29,142 nucleotides of DNA, taken from contig JBLGAR010000055.1 of the NCBI GenBank assembly GCA_047612385.1, positions 1 through 29,142 on the forward strand. The letters are read 5' to 3'. The DNA comes from JBALVT01 sp047612385 (GTDB taxonomy: Bacteria; Pseudomonadota; Gammaproteobacteria; Pseudomonadales; Halieaceae). Position numbers and translations under genes: made by a program. Shown here in pieces: positions 7,478 to 16,245 of this stretch. A model generated the notes under the pieces. The model did no database searches. It saw only the letters and a program-made list of their open reading frames with translations, and was not told the origin of the DNA. Position 1 is the first letter of the stretch; each line of letters begins with the position of its first letter.

Positions 7478-9139
7478 ATGAGCACTTCGCAAGATCAAAA
7501 CCAGAGCAATACGCCTAAGTCAAAAGGCCAGACCGACTATGATGTCATTTCGATCGGTGCCGGCTTTGCCGGTCTCGGCTTGATCCACTATATTCGCGAA
7601 GCAGGTCTATCGCTTAAAGTCTTCGACAAGGCCGCTGATATAGGCGGCACATGGACTTGGAATCGTTATCCGGGTGCGGCGACAGATAGCGAGGGCTACT
7701 ATTATTGTCTAACTTTCTCGAAAGAAATCTTGCAGGAGTGGACCTGGTCGAAGCGCTATCCTGGCTGGGAAGAAACCCATCGTTACATGCACTTCGTGGC
7801 TGATAAGTGCGACATGTGGCCCCACATTCAGTTGAACACCGAGATTGTCAGTGCAGAATTTCAGGAAGATAGTGGACACTGGTTGGTCAAGACGGGCGGT
7901 GGCGAGCAATTCACCTGCAAGTACTTCGTCAGCGGAATGGGTATGATCTCCGAGCCCAATGTGCCAACGCTGAAAGGTCGCGATCGTTTCAAAGGTCCTT
8001 GCTTCCACTCTTCGCGCTGGCCCCAGGAAGGCTTGGACTACGCTGGTAAGCGGGTGGGCATCATTGGGTGCGGCGCCACCACGGTACAGATGTTGCCCGT
8101 TTTGGCCGAAACCGCAAAGAGTGTGACCGTATTCCAGCGCACGCCCAACTTCGTCATGCCCGCAATGCAAAAGCCGATGACGCCTGAATGGGAAAAGGAA
8201 ATTAAGGACAACTATGACGAGATTATTGCCAAGTGCCGCAACCATATGTTCGGCATGGCGTTTAATCCCCCCTCTGGCCGTAACGCGGTAGGGACTCCGC
8301 CGGAAGAGGTGCAGAGAATCTTCGAAGAGAATTGGAAGGGTAGTTTCCGCTGGGTCTTCGAAACCTTTGACGATCTGCTGGTAGACGCCGAGGCCAACAA
8401 AATGGCCGCCGACTTTATCATCAATAAGATGAAGGAAAGAGTTGATGACCCCGAGATAGCGGAGATGCTAACCCCCAAAGGCTACCCCTTGTTCGCCAAG
8501 CGACCACCGCTGGATCACGGTTTTTACGAGGCCTTCAATCGCGACAACGTTCATTTAGTTGATATCAAGGATCGCGAGCCCATCGTAGAAATTACGGAAA
8601 CGGGCGTGCAGACTACGCAAAATCTCCACGAGTTTGACATTATTGTGCTGGCTACTGGCTTCAAGGCTTACACGGGTTCGGTGGAAGCTGTAGACATTCG
8701 TGGTCTCAATGGTTTGGCACTGAAAGACAAATGGGAATCGCAATCCCATTCCATTATGGGCGTTTGTATCGCCGACTTCCCTAATTTCTTTACTATTACA
8801 GGCCCTCAGGCGCCCTTTGCCAATCTACCGACATCCATTGAGCAGAACATTATGTGGATTACAGATTGTATTAAGAAGATGGAAAGTGAGGGCTACGATG
8901 TTTGCTCGCCTCTGCAGAAGGCTGAAGACGAATGGGTAGCGCACACCGCTGAGATTCACGAACAGACTTTGATGGCCGAGGGCGACAAGGTTAATTCATG
9001 GATGATGGGTGCCAACATAGAGAACAAGAAGGCGCGGGTGTTGATCTATTTCGGTGGTGCCGGTGTTTACTATGACAAGTTGCGTGAATCTGTCGATGCA
9101 GATTTTCCGGAACTGGAGTTTGATAAGCTGTCCGGATAG
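7478..9139 (+). CDS. flavin-containing monooxygenase, Baeyer-Villiger type
   Basis: 553 residues, the usual size for type-I Baeyer-Villiger monooxygenases, which use FAD and NADPH to convert ketones to esters or lactones. The FAD motif GAGFAG is at 27-32. GGTWTWNRYPGAATDSEGYYY is the typical CHMO-like block. The BVMO fingerprint F-x-G-x-x-x-H-x-x-x-W-P is complete at 171-182 (FKGPCFHSSRWP), and the NADPH Rossmann motif starts at Gly197 (GCGATT). An ATG at 7478 with GAGG 9 nt upstream is preferred over the in-frame TTG at 7469. It follows the dehydrogenase by 103 bp on the same strand. The substrate could be a cyclic, steroidal or long-chain ketone; the sequence does not decide. Confidence 0.92.
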   Translation: MSTSQDQNQSNTPKSKGQTDYDVISIGAGFAGLGLIHYIREAGLSLKVFDKAADIGGTWTWNRYPGAATDSEGYYYCLTFSKEILQEWTWSKRYPGWEETHRYMHFVADKCDMWPHIQLNTEIVSAEFQEDSGHWLVKTGGGEQFTCKYFVSGMGMISEPNVPTLKGRDRFKGPCFHSSRWPQEGLDYAGKRVGIIGCGATTVQMLPVLAETAKSVTVFQRTPNFVMPAMQKPMTPEWEKEIKDNYDEIIAKCRNHMFGMAFNPPSGRNAVGTPPEEVQRIFEENWKGSFRWVFETFDDLLVDAEANKMAADFIINKMKERVDDPEIAEMLTPKGYPLFAKRPPLDHGFYEAFNRDNVHLVDIKDREPIVEITETGVQTTQNLHEFDIIVLATGFKAYTGSVEAVDIRGLNGLALKDKWESQSHSIMGVCIADFPNFFTITGPQAPFANLPTSIEQNIMWITDCIKKMESEGYDVCSPLQKAEDEWVAHTAEIHEQTLMAEGDKVNSWMMGANIENKKARVLIYFGGAGVYYDKLRESVDADFPELEFDKLSG

Positions 9140-9245
9140 CTAAACTCTGTTCTAGGGCTGCCCCGGTCGTGTGCGTGGTTGATATACAATAGTGCTCGTG
9201 AATACTTTCTAAGTCGGATATAGAAATAACGAGGCGGCCCGCACT

Positions 9246-10433
9246 ATGCTCGGAGACAACCCCCACGATGCCCAGTTGAAAGCGAGCTGGGACGATTTTT
9301 GCGATCAGCTGAAAAATTCTAGTGATGTGGTGTTTCGCGATACCACTCCGGCTCAGGATATTGATCGAGCCAAGGGCTTTCGTTTGCTCGCCCGCAATGT
9401 CTCCCTGGCATTGCAGTTTTGTCTGGAAAATAACAACCCCGATTTCCCCGAGCTTCTGCATTACTTTGATCCCATTCGCAAGCAGGGGGGAGACAATCCC
9501 GATGCCTTGTATGTTGGCGCTCCCATCAATGGGCAACACAGCTATCGAATTACGGGAACGCGCGGCGACGCGCGCTATTTTGCCGTTACTGTTCTTGAAG
9601 ATGGAGCCACGCCGTGGGGGGGCGCGGTGGTGGGTAACATGATTGACAGTGATATTGCGGTGGAGGAGGACGGCAGTTTTGAAATTATATTGAGTCCTGA
9701 TGAACACCCCGGTAACTGGATCAAAACTACGCCGGGAAGTTGGCGCGTGACCTTTAGGCAGTTTTTTGCCGACTGGGAAAATGAACAGCCAATGGCTGCG
9801 CGTATTGACACAATGGGAGAGGTTGAACCTAGCCCGGAGCTCACTCCCGATAAAATTCAGCAGGGCTTATTGGATTCCGTTGCGTGGGTTAGAGATTCGA
9901 CACTGTACTGGGCGAACATGCTCGATAAGTGGAAACAGCAACCCAATCAGTTTCTGTCTTACCGCCAGTTGGACGACAACCCCATCGATGCCACCCCTGG
10001 CGGTGAGCCGTTAATTTGCTACTGGAAAGTTCCGATCACCGAAGCACTGGTTGTGCGAGTTACGCCCCCTGACGCGGATTATTGGTCGGTCGAATTTGGC
10101 AATTACTGGTGGGAATCGATGGACTACCGATATCGGCTTTGTAGTACCAATTGTCATCATGCCACCTTGGAGGAAAATGGAGAGCTGCTGCTAGTCATTT
10201 CTCACGAAGATCCCGGTGTGCCCAATTGGCTGGATCCTTCTGACCACGTAGAGGGTTACATCACAGTGAGGTGGATTGGCGCTGGTCACTATCCAACGCC
10301 TGAATGCCGGCAGATGGATCGGGACTCTCTACAAAGCTATTTGCCCGCTGGTACGAAACGGATCAGCGCTAGTCAGAGAGCGGAGCAATTAGCGGCTAGG
10401 CGGCGAGGTGTCATCAAACGATTCGGTTACTGA
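9246..10433 (+). CDS. DUF1214-like protein of unknown function
   Basis: 395 residues, no signal peptide and no membrane segment. I recognise the general pattern of DUF1214-containing proteins found in catabolic clusters of mycobacteria and proteobacteria: YRITGTRGDARYFAVTVLEDG near residue 100, an NWIKTTPGSWRVTFRQFF segment near 160, and a Trp/Tyr-rich C-terminal stretch (YWSVEFGNYWWESMDYRY) near 280-297. No catalytic motif is obvious. It lies between the BVMO and a sulfotransferase, 106 bp after the former and 24 bp before the latter, with GAGG 11 nt before the ATG. A substrate-binding or accessory role in the pathway is plausible but only inferred. Family assignment is from memory. Confidence 0.72.
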   Translation: MLGDNPHDAQLKASWDDFCDQLKNSSDVVFRDTTPAQDIDRAKGFRLLARNVSLALQFCLENNNPDFPELLHYFDPIRKQGGDNPDALYVGAPINGQHSYRITGTRGDARYFAVTVLEDGATPWGGAVVGNMIDSDIAVEEDGSFEIILSPDEHPGNWIKTTPGSWRVTFRQFFADWENEQPMAARIDTMGEVEPSPELTPDKIQQGLLDSVAWVRDSTLYWANMLDKWKQQPNQFLSYRQLDDNPIDATPGGEPLICYWKVPITEALVVRVTPPDADYWSVEFGNYWWESMDYRYRLCSTNCHHATLEENGELLLVISHEDPGVPNWLDPSDHVEGYITVRWIGAGHYPTPECRQMDRDSLQSYLPAGTKRISASQRAEQLAARRRGVIKRFGY

Positions 10434-10457
10434 ATCACTTCTTGAGAGAGCAAAGGC

Positions 10458-11711
10458 ATGAGTAAATCCGAAACACCTCTTTGGACTGCCCCTGTGCATC
10501 CCGAGTGGCTCAGCAAAATGAATGCAGAGGGGCGCTGTCTTAATCTGAGTGCGGTGGTGCCTCTGGATGAACCCTCTCTTACTGAGCATGCCCGGCGCAG
10601 CACGGGTTTAGATGATTTTGGTAATGAGCAGTGGCGGGAGCCATTCAGTGTGCTTTGCAAAGCTTTGGAGGAGGAGGCGCAGCTCACGTTGATGGGCCGG
10701 CTCATGGCTCGCAGCGATATTATTGCGTGGTTGAGTGCACGCCTTAAGATTACTGAAACGCTGAGGCAGCACCCGGAAATTCATGAGCAGGACATAGCGG
10801 CTCCGATGTTTATTATTGGTTTACCGCGCTCGGGAACTTCTATTTTGTTCGAGCTGCTGGCACAGGATCCAGAGGTTGGTGTGCCGCTTACCTGGGAGGC
10901 CATGTTTCCGTGCCCACCTCCTCAGCAATCTACGTATCTAAGTGATCCGAGAATAGAGCAAGCGCATCAGCTTTCCACCCAGTGGGCTCGAGTGGTCCCC
11001 GAGTTCGCTACCATGCATGAAATGGGGGGGAGTATTCCCGCTGAGTGCGGGCACTTGATGGTCGGAAGTTTTATCAGTGACCAGATTGCCGCGCTGCATC
11101 AAATACCGAGTTACAGCCTTTACTGTGCTCAAGCAGACTATGAGCCTGTCTATGAATACCATCGGACTTTTCTGAAAATTCTGCAGTGGAAAAATCCCAG
11201 AAAACGCTGGTTGCTTAAGGCCCCCGAACACCAGGTTCATTTGGAGACCCTGTTAAAGTTCTACCCCGATGCGCGTTTGGTGCAGACCCATCGTGACCCC
11301 ATCAAGTGCATGGCCTCCACAACCAGTTTGATGGGGGCGCTTTATTACATGCGCAGTGACCAGCCGTTTAATGCTGAGGTGTTTGAAGACATTATTATGG
11401 GTGAGGCCACAGCGGCCCGCCTTGAGAAAGTGATGGACCAGCGCGAGGCCGGCGTGGTGCCATCGCACAATATTGCTGATTCGTTCTACCAAGACCTTAT
11501 AGATAATCCCATGCTTTGTATTGAAAATATCTACCAGTATTTTGGTATGCTGTTATCGAGCACTGCTCGAAATAAAATGCTAGCTTACTTGCAAGCAAAG
11601 CCGAAGGGTAAGTTTGGCAAGCACAGCTATGCAGTAGACGCATCGAGAAAAGCGGATAGGCAGTTCTTCGTTCGCTATCAAGAAATGTACGCGGTCCCGA
11701 ATGAGACCTGA
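10458..11711 (+). CDS. sulfotransferase family protein
   Basis: 417 residues. The 5'-phosphosulfate-binding loop is clear, FIIGLPRSGTSILFELL at about 117-133, as in PAPS-dependent sulfotransferases. The second signature, the 3'-phosphate-binding region, fits LVQTHRDPIKCMASTTSLM at about 273-291. The long N-terminal region before the P-loop and the overall length match the bacterial group common in lipid- and steroid-type catabolic clusters, whose acceptors are mostly unknown. It could sulfate an alcohol intermediate, or the family fold could serve another transfer reaction. Start ATG follows GAGAG; the gene is 24 bp after the DUF1214-like gene and 63 bp before the second SDR. Confidence 0.85.
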   Translation: MSKSETPLWTAPVHPEWLSKMNAEGRCLNLSAVVPLDEPSLTEHARRSTGLDDFGNEQWREPFSVLCKALEEEAQLTLMGRLMARSDIIAWLSARLKITETLRQHPEIHEQDIAAPMFIIGLPRSGTSILFELLAQDPEVGVPLTWEAMFPCPPPQQSTYLSDPRIEQAHQLSTQWARVVPEFATMHEMGGSIPAECGHLMVGSFISDQIAALHQIPSYSLYCAQADYEPVYEYHRTFLKILQWKNPRKRWLLKAPEHQVHLETLLKFYPDARLVQTHRDPIKCMASTTSLMGALYYMRSDQPFNAEVFEDIIMGEATAARLEKVMDQREAGVVPSHNIADSFYQDLIDNPMLCIENIYQYFGMLLSSTARNKMLAYLQAKPKGKFGKHSYAVDASRKADRQFFVRYQEMYAVPNET

Positions 11712-11774
11712 CTGACCAAGGCTTATAGTTGGGGCATGGGAAGTTCAAGCTGTTAACTCACAGAGGAAAAAGCG

Positions 11775-12536
11775 GTGAAGACTATCTTTATTACGGGCGG
11801 AGCCCAGGGTATCGGGCTGGCAACGGCCAGGCACTTTGCCTTACAGGGCTGGTTTGTCGGCCTTTACGATCTCAATACTCAGGGCTTGAATACCCTATTG
11901 GATTCCGGGGAGTTCCCCAATGCCTGTGGCGCGCATTGCGATGTGACCCAGCGTGAATCTATAGAGGGAGCGCTGAGACATTTTGCGGAGCATACTGATG
12001 GCAAGTTGGATGTGCTTTTAAATAATGCCGGCGTGCTCACTGCGGGGAAGTTTGAGGATATCGCGCCTGAAGCTCACGACTTAATGATTGATGTCAATGT
12101 GAAGGGTTTCACCCATGTAGCCCAGGCTGGATTTCCCTGGCTCAAGTCCACATCGGGAGCGGTGATGGTGAACCTGTGTTCCGCCTCGAGCATTCATGGT
12201 ATCCCTGGGCTAGCGGTCTACAGTTCATCCAAGTTTTATGTCAATGGATTAACACAGGCTTTGAACATTGAATGGGCGGAGCACGATATTCGTGTCACCT
12301 GCGTTAAGCCGCCGGTAGTGAATACCGCTATGGGTAATATGTTGCGCGCGGAAACGGCGCATAAAAATACCAGCGACATGCAACCTGAAGAAGTGGCGCA
12401 GGCGATACAAAACGCTGTTGAAGGTAAGCGTGTTGGCTATGTCCTGGGCACGTCTACGGGTATCTGGGCGCTACTCGACAAGCTATTGCCCGAGTCCGCA
12501 CGTCGGAAATTGACGCTGTATTTAGTCGGTTCATGA
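11775..12536 (+). CDS. SDR family oxidoreductase
   Basis: 253 residues with a complete classical SDR set: TGGAQGIG at 7-14, CDVTQRESI near 55, NNAG at 83-86, Ser136 in NLCSASS, Tyr149 and Lys153 in YSSSK. The C-terminus (LLDKLLPESARRKLTLYLVG) is a short amphipathic tail seen in some membrane-associated SDRs. The start is GTG at 11775, with AGAGGA about 9 nt upstream. It is the last gene of the rightward catabolic unit and converges on the acyl-CoA synthetase gene with only 22 bp between stops. Because the first SDR lacks its serine, this one is the safer candidate for the alcohol/ketone step. Confidence 0.9.
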   Translation: MKTIFITGGAQGIGLATARHFALQGWFVGLYDLNTQGLNTLLDSGEFPNACGAHCDVTQRESIEGALRHFAEHTDGKLDVLLNNAGVLTAGKFEDIAPEAHDLMIDVNVKGFTHVAQAGFPWLKSTSGAVMVNLCSASSIHGIPGLAVYSSSKFYVNGLTQALNIEWAEHDIRVTCVKPPVVNTAMGNMLRAETAHKNTSDMQPEEVAQAIQNAVEGKRVGYVLGTSTGIWALLDKLLPESARRKLTLYLVGS

Positions 12537-12558
12537 CACTGCGCTAACGGGATTTTTT

Positions 12559-14193
12559 TTAGGTTTGCTTGGCGCGCTCGCGCAGTAAAAACTTTTGTAT
12601 CTTGCCAGTAGATGTTTTCGGCAATTCACCAAAGATCACTGTTTTCGGTATTTTGAACCCAGCCAAATGGTCTCGGGAAAAAGTGATGATCTCTTCGACA
12701 CCCAGTGTAGCGCCAGGCTTGAGCTCAATGAATGCACAGGGAGTTTCTCCCCACTTTTCATCCGGCTTGGCGACAACCGCCGCAGCCATCACTGCTTCGT
12801 GTTTATACAGCGCGCCCTCAATCTCAATTGAAGAAATATTTTCACCGCCTGAAATGATAATGTCCTTGGAGCGGTCCTTTATTTCGATGTAGTTGTCAGG
12901 GTGTTTAACTGCAAGGTCGCCGGAGTGAAACCAGCCGCCTGCAAAAGCTTCTTCTGTCGCCTGCGGATTTTTTAAATATCCCTTCATTACTACATTGCCG
13001 CGAAACATGATTTCGCCGATGGTTTCACCGTCTTGGGGCACGGCTTCCATTGTCTGGGGGTCGAACACCTCCAATCCGCCCAGTACAGGATAGGGGACTC
13101 CTTGGCGTGCCTTCAGTGTTGCGCGGTCAGCACCGGATTTTTCGTCCCAGTGTGTGTGCCAGGCGCAATAGACACAGGGGCCGTAAACTTCTGTTAGACC
13201 GTAAGTGTGCGTGATGTCCGCCCCCAGGGCTTCCACTTTGGCAATCACTGCCGCCGGGGGTGCTGCACCGGCGGTCATCATCTTGAGACCCGCGGGAATT
13301 TTCTGGGTAAGAGAATCTGGCGCATTGGCGATCATCGTCAGTACGATGGGTGCACCGCACATGTGAGTCACACCATGGGCGGCCACGTTTTCAATAATCG
13401 CTTGGGGCGCTACCTCCCGCAGGCAGACATGAGTGCCCGCCTTTAGCGTAATTGTCCAGGGAAAACACCAGCCGTTGCAGTGAAACATGGGCAGCGTCCA
13501 TAAATAGACCGGCGCTTGAACCATGTCCCAGGCTTGGGCATTACCGATGGCATTCAGGTAGGCACCGCGATGGTGATAGACCACTCCCTTTGGATTGCCG
13601 GTAGTACCGGAGGTGTAGTTCAGAGCCAGTGACTGCCACTCATCGGTTATCGAAGTAGCTAAGTAAGAAGCGTCGCCAGTTTGCAGTAAATCTTCGTAGG
13701 TAAGACTGCCGACGCGGATGCCCTGCGGACCGAGACTGTCATCGAGATCGACAATAGTGGGTTTTCTCGATGAGGCAGCAACGGCCTCCCTGGCAACTTC
13801 GGCAAAATCTGCATCGACTAGCAGTACATCGCATTCACCGTGATCCAGAATGAAAGCAATCGTCGCTGCATCGAGGCGAATGTTAATGCTGTTTAGTACT
13901 GCCCCTGATAGTGGCACACCAAAATGCGCTTCCAGGTGTGCGGGTATATTGGGAGCGATAATCGATACGGTGCTACCCCTTCCCACGCCCATTTTACTCA
14001 ATCCACTCGCTAACTGATTGCAGCGCCGCTCGAGGGTTGCGTAGTCGTATCGCAGATTCCCATGAACAACAGCGGTGTTATCCGGGTAAATTGCCGCGGT
14101 ATGCTTGAGGAAGTGAACCGGGGTCATCGCTTCATGGTTGGCCGCGGTTTTGGGTAGGCCGGATTCAAAGGGGTTTTGTGAAGTGTTGTTCAT
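12559..14193 (-). CDS. AMP-dependent acyl-CoA synthetase
   Basis: 544 residues of the ANL superfamily. P-loop LNYTSGTTGNPKGVVYHHRG lies at about 189-208; the downstream MFHCNGWCFPW, TYGLTEVYGP, GWFHSGDLAVKHPDNYIEIKDRSKDIIISGGENIS and the catalytic-lysine motif LPKTSTGKIQK are all intact. The CNGWCFPW block is typical of the medium-chain/methylmercaptopropionate-CoA-ligase-like (DmdB-like) subgroup, but I cannot fix the substrate. The ATG has AGGA 7 nt upstream. It follows the TauE/SafE-type permease gene by 25 bp, so the two are probably one operon. It is the second acyl-CoA ligase in the window and is not closely similar to the one at 2625-4238. Confidence 0.92.
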   Translation of the reverse strand: MNNTSQNPFESGLPKTAANHEAMTPVHFLKHTAAIYPDNTAVVHGNLRYDYATLERRCNQLASGLSKMGVGRGSTVSIIAPNIPAHLEAHFGVPLSGAVLNSINIRLDAATIAFILDHGECDVLLVDADFAEVAREAVAASSRKPTIVDLDDSLGPQGIRVGSLTYEDLLQTGDASYLATSITDEWQSLALNYTSGTTGNPKGVVYHHRGAYLNAIGNAQAWDMVQAPVYLWTLPMFHCNGWCFPWTITLKAGTHVCLREVAPQAIIENVAAHGVTHMCGAPIVLTMIANAPDSLTQKIPAGLKMMTAGAAPPAAVIAKVEALGADITHTYGLTEVYGPCVYCAWHTHWDEKSGADRATLKARQGVPYPVLGGLEVFDPQTMEAVPQDGETIGEIMFRGNVVMKGYLKNPQATEEAFAGGWFHSGDLAVKHPDNYIEIKDRSKDIIISGGENISSIEIEGALYKHEAVMAAAVVAKPDEKWGETPCAFIELKPGATLGVEEIITFSRDHLAGFKIPKTVIFGELPKTSTGKIQKFLLRERAKQT

Positions 14194-14218
14194 GGTTGAA
14201 TCCTATGATGAAACTGTT

Positions 14219-14977
14219 TCAAGATTGCATTAGCGCTGCGCCACCGGTCCACAGTAGGCGCGCCCCGACAATCATAAGGAAGAAGCTGATTATTTTATAG
14301 TAGAGCGTGGGGTTCGTCTTTTTAACCGCCCAGTGTCCGATTTTGACACCAATGGGCGCCAGGGGGGCCAGTACCAGCGAGAATATCAAATTGCTCATGC
14401 CCAGTTGTCCCAGGCTATAGTAAGGAATCAATTTAACCGCATTGACCACGGCAAAGAATAAGCCAGCGGTGCCGGCAAAAACAAGGGGGTTTAAGTGCTT
14501 TGGCATCAGGTAAAGATGGAACGGAGGGCCTCCTGCATGGATGCTGAAGCTGGTAAACCCTGCTATTACACCAATGATCGACCCGGCGGTGCTGTTGTGT
14601 TCTCTACCTATATGGGCGCCCAGCCCCATAAAGCTTTGAGCGCCAAAACCGAGGGATATCAGGCCTATCACCACACGCATGTGGTCGTCATTAAACTGGT
14701 CGGTGGTTAGATACCCGATGATAATTCCTACGATTGCCCCGGGCAGCAGCACCTGTAAGCTGCGCTTGTCAAAAATACCCCAGTAGGTTTTTACAACCAG
14801 AACATCCATAACAATCAGTATGGGCAGTAAGATAGCGGCGGCCTGGGTTGGCGACATCACCATAGACATCAACGGAACCGCCATCACCGCAGCGGGGCCT
14901 GCAAAGCCGCCCTTGGCAATGCCATAGGCCATAACGGCAGGAACCGCGACTAGATAAAAATAGGGATCACTCAGCAA
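14219..14977 (-). CDS. TauE/SafE family membrane permease (sulfite/sulfonate exporter-like)
   Basis: 252 residues, strongly hydrophobic with about eight membrane-spanning stretches in two halves. The N-terminal half has the family pattern YGIAKGGFAGPAAVMAVPLMS; the second half contains FTSFSIHAGGPPFHLYLMPKHLNP, matching the repeated motif of TSUP/TauE family carriers. Family members move sulfite, sulfoacetate or other small organic anions across the inner membrane. The first codon is TTG at 14977 with an AAGG 6 nt upstream; no in-frame ATG lies close to it. It sits 25 bp upstream of an acyl-CoA synthetase, so the anion could be the substrate or product of that enzyme. That link is inference. 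Confidence 0.88.
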   Translation of the reverse strand: MLSDPYFYLVAVPAVMAYGIAKGGFAGPAAVMAVPLMSMVMSPTQAAAILLPILIVMDVLVVKTYWGIFDKRSLQVLLPGAIVGIIIGYLTTDQFNDDHMRVVIGLISLGFGAQSFMGLGAHIGREHNSTAGSIIGVIAGFTSFSIHAGGPPFHLYLMPKHLNPLVFAGTAGLFFAVVNAVKLIPYYSLGQLGMSNLIFSLVLAPLAPIGVKIGHWAVKKTNPTLYYKIISFFLMIVGARLLWTGGAALMQS

Positions 14978-15228
14978 AGCTTGGCCTTAGGTCGAAGGGT
15001 ATTTTAGCAATGGTTTTTAATCAACGCTGACAATGCGGCAGGTCGTTATCAAAAAGCTCGTGTTAGTCGAATGATAACAGGTGGCTGATGAAGTCAAAAA
15101 TCACGCATGTTCGCGAGATTGGAGGTGGTGTATTCCGTTTGTTTCGTGATATAAAAAGCAAGATATCCTGTTTTTTTATAATTAGAATAAACAAGCGCCA
15201 TCGGGTCACCTGATTGGTGGGAGAAGTA
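14978..15228. promoter_or_regulatory. divergent intergenic region with perfect -10 box and AT-rich near-palindrome
   Basis: 251 bp between the leftward permease/ligase operon and the rightward reductase gene, with no ORF of note. TATAAT at 15177-15182 is a perfect -10 hexamer, about 46 bp before the reductase start, but no good -35 is seen. Just upstream and overlapping it, 15151-15180 is an imperfect palindrome around GATATC (ATAAAAAGCA...TGTTTTTTTAT). It could be an operator for a local repressor or activator. Confidence 0.5.
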
Positions 15229-16245
15229 ATGAAAAATACCCAAGTAGTGCTGGCGCGTCGACCCAATGGCGCACCGCAAGCCGACGATTTCGCCGTAGTT
15301 CAAACCGAAACAGCACCTCTGGCAGAGGGTCAGGCCCTGGTAAAAAACCTCTATGTCTCCTTGGATGCAGGCTTTCGCAACTGGATGGATGAAGGCTCCG
15401 GTGACGAGGTCTTGCCTGCAATGCCCCTGAACAAAGCCGTGATGGGTCTCATTCTTGGTGAGGTCATTGAATCTCGAAACCCGGATATTGCAGTGGGGTG
15501 CATCTTGATGGCCCGTCTCGCCTGGGAGGAGTTTTCTGTTGTGGGTGAGGGTGACTGGTGGGTAGCCATCGACGACGAGCATAAATTACCTTTGAGCTAC
15601 CATCTGGGTGTCTTGGGTGACACCGGTATGTCCGGATATTTCGGTTTAACTGATATAGGCAAACCTAAGCCTGGAGACACCGTTGTTGTCTCTGCAGCCG
15701 GTGGCGCGGTGGGCTCTATTGCAGGACAAATTGCCAAGATCATGGGAGCGCGGGTCATTGGCTTAGCGGGCAGTGATGAGAAGTGCCAACGACTGGTCGA
15801 TGACCTCGGCTACGATGTTGGTATCAACTATAAGGCTGACAACTTATCTGAGCTGATAGGCAAACACTGCCCCGATGGCATCGATGTCTACTTTGATAAT
15901 GTCGGTGGTTTGTTGCTGGAAACCATCCTGGAGCATATTGCCCACGGTGCGCGTATTCCCTTTTGTGGGGCTGTGGCAGACTACGCAGCGCAGAATCCGG
16001 GTGGTGGCCCATCCAATCTATTTCAACTGGTTTCCCAGTGTGTCACTTTGCAGGGGTTTATGACGCATTTTCAGTTGGAGCGTTACCCCGAAGCCAGAGC
16101 GCAATTAGCTCAGTGGTTGGCTTCGGGTGAATTGAAAGCCCATGAGCATATGTATCACGGGGTGGATCAATGCGGTATTGCCTTTAGCGATATGTTTGCG
16201 GGCAAGAACTTTGGTAAGGCTGTTGTGAAAGTAGCCGACAGCTAG
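15229..16245 (+). CDS. CurA-like NADP-dependent oxidoreductase (zinc-independent MDR family)
   Basis: 338 residues of the medium-chain dehydrogenase/reductase superfamily without zinc ligands, resembling E. coli CurA (curcumin/NADPH-dependent enone reductase) and 2-alkenal reductases. The start MKNTQVVLARRPNG is typical of the group; the cofactor site is VVVSAAGGAVGSIAGQIAKIMGARVIG-like at about 147-172, followed by YDVGINYK, then FDNVGG and FCGAVADY. It reduces the C=C bond of alpha,beta-unsaturated carbonyls. The start at ATG 15229 has GGGAG 5 nt upstream, better than the TTG at 15214. It is a single gene, divergent from the permease operon and convergent with pirin. Confidence 0.9.
   Translation: MKNTQVVLARRPNGAPQADDFAVVQTETAPLAEGQALVKNLYVSLDAGFRNWMDEGSGDEVLPAMPLNKAVMGLILGEVIESRNPDIAVGCILMARLAWEEFSVVGEGDWWVAIDDEHKLPLSYHLGVLGDTGMSGYFGLTDIGKPKPGDTVVVSAAGGAVGSIAGQIAKIMGARVIGLAGSDEKCQRLVDDLGYDVGINYKADNLSELIGKHCPDGIDVYFDNVGGLLLETILEHIAHGARIPFCGAVADYAAQNPGGGPSNLFQLVSQCVTLQGFMTHFQLERYPEARAQLAQWLASGELKAHEHMYHGVDQCGIAFSDMFAGKNFGKAVVKVADS

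Noticed and set aside
7709..8245. 178-codon minus-strand ORF
   Set aside because: Antisense to the BVMO coding region; no domain or ribosome site supports it.
12537..12558. Run of eight T between convergent SDR and ligase genes as a terminator
   Set aside because: No GC-rich stem precedes the T-run.
14210..14220. GAAAC-T-GTTTC palindrome resembling a PsrA/FadR-type site
   Set aside because: It lies at the end of the permease coding region and its 1-bp spacer is shorter than in known sites; probably chance.
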